Assembly: GCA_008931825.1 (NCBI GenBank)
Contig: QXVZ01015895.1
Span: 1 to 33,832 of the forward strand
From: Phallusia fumigata
Lineage: Eukaryota > Chordata > Ascidiacea > Phlebobranchia > Ascidiidae
DNA length: 33,832 bases
Direction: 5' to 3'
Part shown: piece after piece, positions 22,001 through 31,000 of the stretch
Position numbering within the stretch: position 1 is the stretch's first letter
Layout of the letters: each line of letters begins with the position of its first letter
Notes under the pieces: model-generated
What the model was told of the DNA's origin: nothing
Databases searched by the model: none
The model's input: only the letters and a program-made list of their open reading frames with translations
Program-made: the position numbers and the translations under genes

Positions 22001-25000
22001 TATCGTCGCGTTTTCAGTGGACATCCGATCGGAAGGTAGGCCCTCGTTATTCCACGATGCAATGTCAGCATCGTCTGTGAGAACTGACAGTTGATCCAAA
22101 CCCTCAGTGCTTGGGATGCGGACCTGGTTTAAGGAGAGGATTAGATGAAGATGTTCACATACTTAGTAGGGAAGGCCTGTAAGTTTAACTGGGCCTTCAC
22201 TTGGGGTAACTGACCAGTTGTCGTGAAGGGTAATTAAATTGTTGTGCGGTTCGTTCGTTCCCTGCTTTAAATATATCAATTAGTTTTTGTGTTTTATATT
22301 CGTAACACTTTTACAACTTCGAACACCCTTTGTTTGTGAGATTTTGCTAAAAAAAACTATGTCCTAAAAGTTGATGTAGCAGTTAACTAACAATTTGTCA
22401 TGAACTCTAAAAAGTTGAATTTGTCATAAACTCCAAAAAGTGGCAGCAGTGAAAATAAACTCAGTGTAAAATTTGCAAAATTGACGTGAATTTTGAGAAA
22501 CTTATACCGCCACATTCAAATTGATGCAGTAGTTAAATGCAATTGTTGTACCTCTTGTTTTTCCATGAATGGAAGCCACAAATTCTCAGTAAGGTTGATT
22601 CTGTAGTTTCTAGTGAAGTAACCGACGTATGAGACAAATGCAGTGATGAGTAGAACATCCCCACACAATGTTTTCTCCTACAAACAAAACAAATTTGCAC
22701 CATTGCTGTTACTAAACTAAAAGGTCAGTGTTTGTCAACCTCGAAGCAGCGGGCTTAAATAAGTCAATGAAAGGTCTTTGTGAGTCTGCGACCACATCGC
22801 GACATACAAAAATGTTTTTCAACTCAACACCAAAGTCATTTCCAATTTCTGTTACCGCTGGCTACGCACAATCCCCTTTGTTACGTAATACTGCATTCCA
22901 GTAGTTATAAATTGTTTGTTACTGTTAAATATATTCCGCAAAGGGTCAGTCCGAGGTCAGAAAAGGTTCAAAGGTTAAGCTGAAATATTTAAATGTTAGT
23001 GCTCAGATAAAGCAAATTATTTAACAAACTTGCCTGTTCCTTAAAGCCAGCCACAGCTTCAGCCCATCGGACATTCTCTGAAGCCAAACCTCCGACCAAT
23101 CGGTTAGCGAGGTTGATGGTGAGTGTGGTAGATTCAGCTTCTTGTTGACATTTCAACTTGTCAGCGGTCGCTTTCTCAAACTTCGCCGTCAGCTCGGCTA
23201 AGTTTTGATTGAGTTGCTGAAAGAATTTGGCGATTTCATATGTTGAGTCATTTTTGGGGTATTCCCGAATGTGTTGTAACATGTGTTTTTGAATTACCGA
23301 AATTCAGGTGTCACGCGACTGTGAATGATATGCATGCGCATATTTGATACTGACATCTGTTCTTTAGCTTTCATGCAGATCAACGATAACGGCACACTCA
23401 TATATGAATCATAGTACGCCAGACCTACAAGAGACGTTATACCGAATCATAGTCGGGCTTTTTATTCAAGGCGGTTATTCGACTTTCAACGAGCTTAACA
23501 CCAAGCCTGTGTAGCTGTTGGTAGAGCTCAAGGTACGGGTAGGCTCCTGTCGTGGGTTCGAATCCCACCGCAGCCTAGATTTTTCTAACCCACTCCTTGC
23601 TGGATATTAATGCTTATGGAGGCCGACTGTGATTCGGCACAACGGCACATGCAGGCCTGGCGTGCTGTGATTCAGGTGTCATACAAATCGATTTTAAACT
23701 AAATTGGTTTCATGTGACACGTTGCAGAGTTAAGTGGACTTGCCATTAGCTGTTCGCTGAATAATTTTTTCAAAATAAATCACAAAGTACTAACATTGAT
23801 CTTGGCTTTAATTCCAGTCAGTTTTTCCTGTGCAGCAGCCAGGTCCGAGTTGGCTTTGGCGAGGGCGATTCTTTTGGGTTCAACATCACAGTAAACTTCG
23901 TAGAACTTGACGATGTTAATCGCCCAAGCACATAAACCAGCAGCAGCAAGAGACTGCAACAAACAAAAGGTTTGTTCTCAGATAAGTCAATCATCGATCT
24001 CATGCTGATTCTTGATAAAGATCTGAGTAATAGTTTGTTTGTTTAACTGTTTTTCATACTCTGGGGCAAAACAGCGCCTGTATAAAAAGTCCGTTGTGTA
24101 GCTGTCTGCTTCACTGCTGTAGCATGTAAACATTTTTATGAAGATGGTGACTTTAATTTGGTTCACCTGGCATTCGTGTTCAACTCGGTTGAAGCAATGC
24201 CATCTAAGTTTCTTGCTCAGTGAAATACCAGTAAGTGAGATGGGATTTGAACCCACAACCTTTTAAGCACAAAGTAGTCGCGCTAACCACATGACCACCT
24301 ACCTTGGCTCGGATAAAGTCTGGCTGAAACTCTGGGTCCTCCAGATATGGTCGAATTCCCTTCATACAGTTGTCGTGAATATTTTCCTTGTCATAGTTGA
24401 TCAGTTGTTCGAGGAAATAATCGACCTATGAAAAATAAACACATGAAAAATACGTAAGACACCACTTGGAAATGATTTTTTTTGCAAAATAAAAATAAAA
24501 ATGTTTTCCTATTTCAAAAACGAAACCGAAAAATCAATATTGACCTTCTGCATCATGTTCTTGGCAGCTTTCCAACTTCTGTCTTTGGGAACTTTTCCAT
24601 TAGGAGCAAGCAGAACCATGACAGCGGCAGTTACATTCACAGCTGCAGCTGGGGGCGATCCGAACGACTTCAACTCTGTGAGATTGTTCTGCAAACACAA
24701 CATTGACCAAAATCATTGATAAGAAGTTCCTAAAGCAATACTCTAAAATAGACAGCAAGATATTTACAGCCAAGTTGTCTAGGAAAACTGTTGAAATCAC
24801 AATTCGATTTACCAAAACCACAAAGCTTGAGAACCAAAGTTGCAGAGTTTTATTCAAAAAAAATATTAAAAATGTTACATCATAATGATACTCCCAGATA
24901 CCCATGTTGTGATTCAGTTAGACATGTCCTATTGAAACAATGCAAAACACAATTAATTACATTTATGTGACTTTATGTAACAGATTGAATAACCTCACCC

Positions 25001-28000
25001 AATCACTGAATATGATATAAAAGCTTAAATGCCATACGCATTTTAAAGCATGTATAGATTGTACACAACATATGTAATTGTGGAATAAAAGCACTTATTT
25101 TTTTTCCAGTGAAATAATATGAGCCAGCAGAGAAATCAGACAGGCTTGATGTTGTTACCTTATTAAGTGTGTTGAGAGCTTCTTGTGCAGCGACTAAAGC
25201 TGGTTCCGCTTTGGCAAGATCGGTTTCGCAAGATTTCTGTTTCTCACCCACTTCAATCGCGAACACCGCCACCTTTTCTTCTTCCCTGTCCGCGATTGCT
25301 TTCTCCTTGCTCACCTGAAGTATAGAAGCTCGAATGATATTGAATATCAAACTAAAGCAGGCTTCAGCAACCCCAGCTAGTGTTCTGCACGAGGGTATTA
25401 TTTAATGCAAGCCAAGTGATTAACGAGTGCATATTTAAATACATTTTTTGACCTAAGTTTTGCAACCTACTTGTTTTAAAGCAGTGGCATCACCAACATG
25501 GCATGCAAAGTCATTAACATTGAGACATAATTTGTAAACTGGCACACTGCATTTAAAAGCTATACTCTAAACTTTGGCTTCAAGATTTACATTTTTTACT
25601 TATGCTGCAATTATAAAAAATTGACCTTTTCGGTTTCAACGCCGACAACTTGAATTAGTTTGTCTGCATCCTCATTCTTCTGTTGCAACTCAATTTCTTG
25701 AGATGCGAGTTTTGCTTTCAAGTCATCCACCTGTGTAAATACAAATTTGAAAACAATCAGCTCGAAAAAATTAGGTCTTAGGTTAGCAAAGATGTATGAA
25801 AGATGATTTGTATTTCATTGTGCCAAAAGTGGTCAAGTGATTAAAGCAATTGCCTTGCATCCAGTTGGTTATTTTGGCTTGAAAACCAAGAAGAAAATCT
25901 CAAGACAGTGTAACAAGAATTACAAAAATAAGCAAATCTGAACGCTCCATTCATGTCATACCTGATGTAAATAACTTTTTGCTCAATAAGTGTAAAAATA
26001 CAAAGTCTTGTTGCGGAAACAAACAACTTTTTACCTGAGCCGCTGTGCTTTGTAGCTTGGTCAAACCATTCTCAAGTCGCTCCATTTTAGCTTGCAACTC
26101 CTTACTCTTCATCCCAAGCAGGCTCTCGTACAGTTTAATCTGCTCCAAGAAGCTCTTTGGAGTGGTGTAGTTGTAACGTCTGCAACACAAACAAGGTACT
26201 GATGTGTTCACATGATATAGGATAATGGGCCACACAGTTTTTTTAAGTTGTATTTATTGATACAAAGACATGTTAGCTATAAAATGGAAATATTATGTGC
26301 CAGCCTTTAAATTAAAATAATGTACCAGGGCATCGTGCTATACAGTTTCAGAACCACAGGACTATCAGACTGAGATTGTCAAGCCAAACTGTTAGATTAA
26401 AGATGTATATTTTTTCATAGCACTTGATCTCTTTAGAACTTTACAGACACAATGTACAAGTTTATAGATAAGACTTTGCTGTCAGTAATGCATAATTAAT
26501 ATTTTTTGATCAGTTAAATTGTAATAATTGTTAAATATACATGTAATAAAGAAAGCAATACCTGTCGTTTGCAAGATACATGGCACTTGTCTGGTTGACA
26601 CTTGTGTGCACAAATGACATAAACTCGCTGATCGATGGTTTGATGTCATTATCGATGCCCTCAATGTCCTGCACAGGAAAAAATTATGAAAAAAGTGACA
26701 TAAACTGTTTATAATTTGTATGGAAGAAATCACGGCAGAACAGCATGAAGACATGGTTTCGGATGGTTAGAAATAATTTTGGTAAGAAAATTTACCCTTA
26801 GCTCTTACCAAAGGGTCTAAATATTTTGCCCAAAATAGGCATTGTCAATGTCTTATTTAAAGCACAACCCTATTTAAAAGCAAAACAAACAAGATGCAAG
26901 ATTTAAACAGTAAAATAATTTACTTGCAAGACATATGCTTACCTGTAGGAAAGTAAGACTGACAGATCTAAGGGCTTCTTCCGGCCATTCATGAAACCAA
27001 TCGATCTGTGTGCAGTTTACAACAGCTGGAAACTTTCTTCCACGAACTCGAAGGGTCGACCCAACTGGCGAGAAACACAGCACCACCTGGACAGGATACA
27101 GATTGAAGAAACTGTACAATGCAGCAACTAAACTGGTTTACAAAAAAGCAACTGTTGCTAAGAATTTCTTGCAACTTATTGTAAATGAAGCAAAAGCATG
27201 AAATTTTCATTCAAAAAATTACCATTCCGAATTTCAATTAAAATGAAGAAACTTTAAGTATGTTTACTGTAAATATCAAATTGGTTGTGGACTCAGTTTA
27301 GTCAAAACCTGTTTTTAAGAACCTTCAATTATCAAGAACAAACCAGGTCATATCAAAACCAGCTCTAATTGTGTATAAAGTTTGTGGGTCTACCTTTAGT
27401 TGTTTTCTGACTCTATCAATGAAAAACTTCCAGCAATTTTCCCTCGAGTCCTCCAACCCTGCTCCTTTCACTTCGTTCCTCACCCCACTGATCACATTCT
27501 CAACTTCATCGTCAGGCAGCAGTTCAGGTATTTCCCCTGATGCGAGAAGGTCATTGACAAGCACCAGAAACTTTTCATCTGGCACCTGTGAGAAATATTT
27601 TGACGGCCTTGTTAATCGGTTGAAAATCAGTTCTGGTCATTTGTACTATTTTTTTATGGGAAGAGGCAAGAAACGCACAAGATATGTTGTGAATGTTGAA
27701 AACTAACAAACACATTTCAACAAAAAACATTACATTTGTTTCCCTTCTAATAAGGTAAAAATACTATGAACTTTTTTACCAGATTAATTTTTTGCACTTT
27801 CGATCCGCAAGTTTGTTTTCATGTGACTACATAATGTAAAATAATATGTTACAAGTTTTACAGAGCTTTTAGGGAGAGACCCTGCCAAGTTAGTACCAAG
27901 CATTGCAGCAAATCAAATCTTATTGTGCAAAAAGCATCCAACAGTTGATGGCAAGTTACAATACATGAACTTGCCCATTTAAAATGTGAATAATGGGACA

Positions 28001-31000
28001 TTTTTATGATAAAAAAGTAAATCATGGCAACTAATCTGTTGTCATGTGACATTACTATGAACAAAGTATGGCTGGCAGAATACAGAATATTAACACAAGA
28101 AGCTCGGCAGTACTCAGCCAAATAGAAAACCTGTAGTTTTTGCGAACCCTGATAACTAACACTTACCTGTGCATCTGTAAGCAGGAACATGGTGCCAATA
28201 TTTTTGAGACCAGCCTTAAGATAAAGTGCAGCGAGGTCGAGTTTGAGATCGGGAATTCCGTAACCCTTTCTCAGCGTGATCTGGAAAACTTCAAGTCCGC
28301 TGATGTAAGCTGCCAGCCTCGATAAACTCTGTTTACCTGGAATCAAGTTGTACAAAGTTGCTGTGATTCGAATAACAGCTGAATTTTTTGGAAGGCATGT
28401 GTGCGTGCAGCCGTACGACTTACACAACACTTGTGTGAATAACTTGAATAGCAAAGAAGAACAAAGCAATATTTAAAACATAAATTTATTTTGGACCTTG
28501 GGCGTTAAATGACCATTTAACAAATATTTCAACAAGTATTCAAGATTTTGAATGTAAGTCAAATTTATAACATAAACATACATAAAATCACTAATAAAAG
28601 TGAAAAACATACTGCAATATACAATCGTAAACAAATGTTTAGACACAAGAAACAATCCAGAAACAAGTTAAAGGTACCTGATCCACCAACACCGACAAGC
28701 AGAGCGTTTCCTCTCGGTGATTCAAGGATTCTGTTGATCCTCGCCACATGGGACATGGCGTCTTCGAACAACACGAGGTTCATCACTGCGTTCACTTCAT
28801 TATAAGCTTCGAGACCCTCGACTAAGAGTCGGTTCAGCGAGTCCCAGCCCTGAACCTGCAAAAAGTACAAACATGTTGAAATTTTGTCACAGATCCTCTT
28901 TATTGATGACTGGTTTTAATAAATGGTTGGGAATAAATGGATCAAATTGGTTTTCATGAATGTATTTTATTAATTTCCTTGTTATTAAAGGGGCATTGAA
29001 AATTTTGCTTGAAAATGTTGGATAATTACCTTATTAAACACAATGAAACATGATGTTTCGATTTATTTTGTAAGCGCACGTAATCAGTTAAGCGGAAGCC
29101 AAATAACAGAATGGATTCAAAAAAACTGCATTTTACCTTGGAAAAACTTTTGACAAACTGTGACAAACTTAAGTTACTTAAGGCATTGCTTACTTTGACA
29201 GGTATTGTACAACTACAGTCAACCGTTATGTGTACATACTGGCATATACTTCGGGTCGCCAATCCCTTGAGCAAAATGGCAGAACATGAGAGGGTCAGCT
29301 GTCAGTATCTCATCGGGAATGTCGTCAAAGTATTTCTTGGCAAAGTCAAACTTTAGCTTCGTGAAGCTTTCCATGTCCTTCAGGTAGAAAAAAATTAAAT
29401 TGTTTTGATTGCACAATAACATAAAAGTAAAAACTTGTTATTTATTTGTTTTTATCTGTTCAGGCAATGAACAAGCAAATCTACAACAAGGCAAACCACA
29501 TTATCTATGTGGAACACATTTTTACAACAACCCTAACAAACCAACATTATTTTAAACCTTCATCCTTTCAAAATCCTCTATTTTGAAAAAATTGCATATT
29601 TTGCAAATACATATGTGAACAAACACTGGTGTCAGCGACAGCATCAGTCATAACCATCCAACACCTTTTTGTCAATAAGTTTGTCGCTGTAGACCCTCGA
29701 GGCTTCGTGGAGCCAGAGTCGGACGAGGTCACTCACGTTCTTCACACAGTCCGAAGTGGAGAACAAAATCCCCTGCAAACAAAATAAACTTTTGTACCAA
29801 TGATGTTAATGGACAATAAAATAAACTGCTGTTTACTGTAGAGGCATTCATATGAGGAAATGTAGCAAAATAATATGAAAAAAATTGAAAGCTCTTAGTG
29901 CAAAAGCAGGCACCAAAGTGTACCTTATAATAAATAGTAGGAATGGGCCAAAACTGCAAGTGTTCTGTTTGGTCGAGCACCGAGCATCTCACGTTAACGC
30001 TCGGTGCTCGGTCAAGCATGCTCGGTGTATTGTGACATCACAAACATTCCCATTTACACTGTAGTTTTTTACTTTTTTAAGGTCCCTTATCTAGCCACCA
30101 GGGCCGTATTTGAGCTCTAATAGTCCCTTCAGGATAACATGTGAGGCAAGCCAACGCTAAGTGAAACACCCATTTTTTTTAGTAACAACCGCAGCGCACG
30201 AAGACTCTGATGCCATGTCTGACGCTAAGAAATATGCCCACACTCTGAAAACACAAGACTACTCGGTACAACCTATTTGTTGCACATGTTCATAACCAAA
30301 ACAAAGGAACACATGTTGTATTGTGATAACAAACCTGTTTGTCAATCGTCCATTACATTATTGTGTAATAAGCAAGTCATCAATTCGTAGTGCGGTTTCA
30401 CAGTAATTGAGTAGTTCTGAATTTAGTTTTAAAAAATATGAATTTTTTGTCTAATGCTCGGCTTGGTTCATGCAACTGCTCGGCCGAGCGCCGAGCATCA
30501 AAAATTGTGATGCTTGGGACCGAGTACTCAGGTTCTGGCTTGGTTCGCCCTCGAGCTACTCGCCTTATAGCAGCTTTGTTGGATAGTTTTTTATTTAAAT
30601 TTTTGGGTTGGAGCAATGTCATTTAAGTTTCTTGCTCAAGAAACAAAAACAACCAAGATGGGATCGGAACCAACAACCTTACACACAAGGTGATTTGTAA
30701 CCTCAAAACCAGATAAAGTTGACTCATATGTATGCTGCTTTGCATTGGAGTTTTTCCTATCACTGAAACCTAACAATACAACGCTTACCTGGAATATGTT
30801 GGACAAGTCACGCAGGTTGAAAATGTAGTGGAACTTGATGGCTGTTGGCAGGAAGACACTGCTCACTTTGGCATGTAGTGCAAGAGCCGCCTGTGCCAGG
30901 GTGGCAGCTACTTTCTGCACCGCAACAGGGAAACCCCCTATCTGGAGGTGCTGACTCACAATGCTACTGTAGATTGTCAGAAGTGCTTCCTGAAGGAGAT

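Larger units (their letters stand above)
23034..26179 (-). other. Dynein exons 15-21 of the window: stalk coiled coil and microtubule-binding domain
   Basis: Exons: 26179-26035, 25730-25626, 25314-25159, 24688-24545, 24425-24303, 23953-23795, 23216-23034. The outgoing helix ([16 protein letters not shown], then [20 protein letters not shown], then [17 protein letters not shown]) is highly charged with heptad-like spacing. The stalk-tip domain that grips the microtubule follows ([50 protein letters not shown]). The returning helix ([32 protein letters not shown]) leads into AAA5 at [13 protein letters not shown]. The exon ending at 24545 and the one ending at 25626 both have donors reading GTCAAT. 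The exon ending at 23034 has a GCAAGT donor. In each case the homologous protein sequence requires that site. Confidence 0.93.

Noticed and set aside
23507-23575. Functional tRNA gene
   Set aside because: The A box, B box and T-stem are good, but no proper anticodon stem or paired acceptor stem forms by eye, and it lies inside a repeated element.
27858-28469. 203-codon open frame on the minus strand as an independent gene
   Set aside because: It is dynein exon 28336-28167 read through into both flanking introns; only the exon part shows homology.
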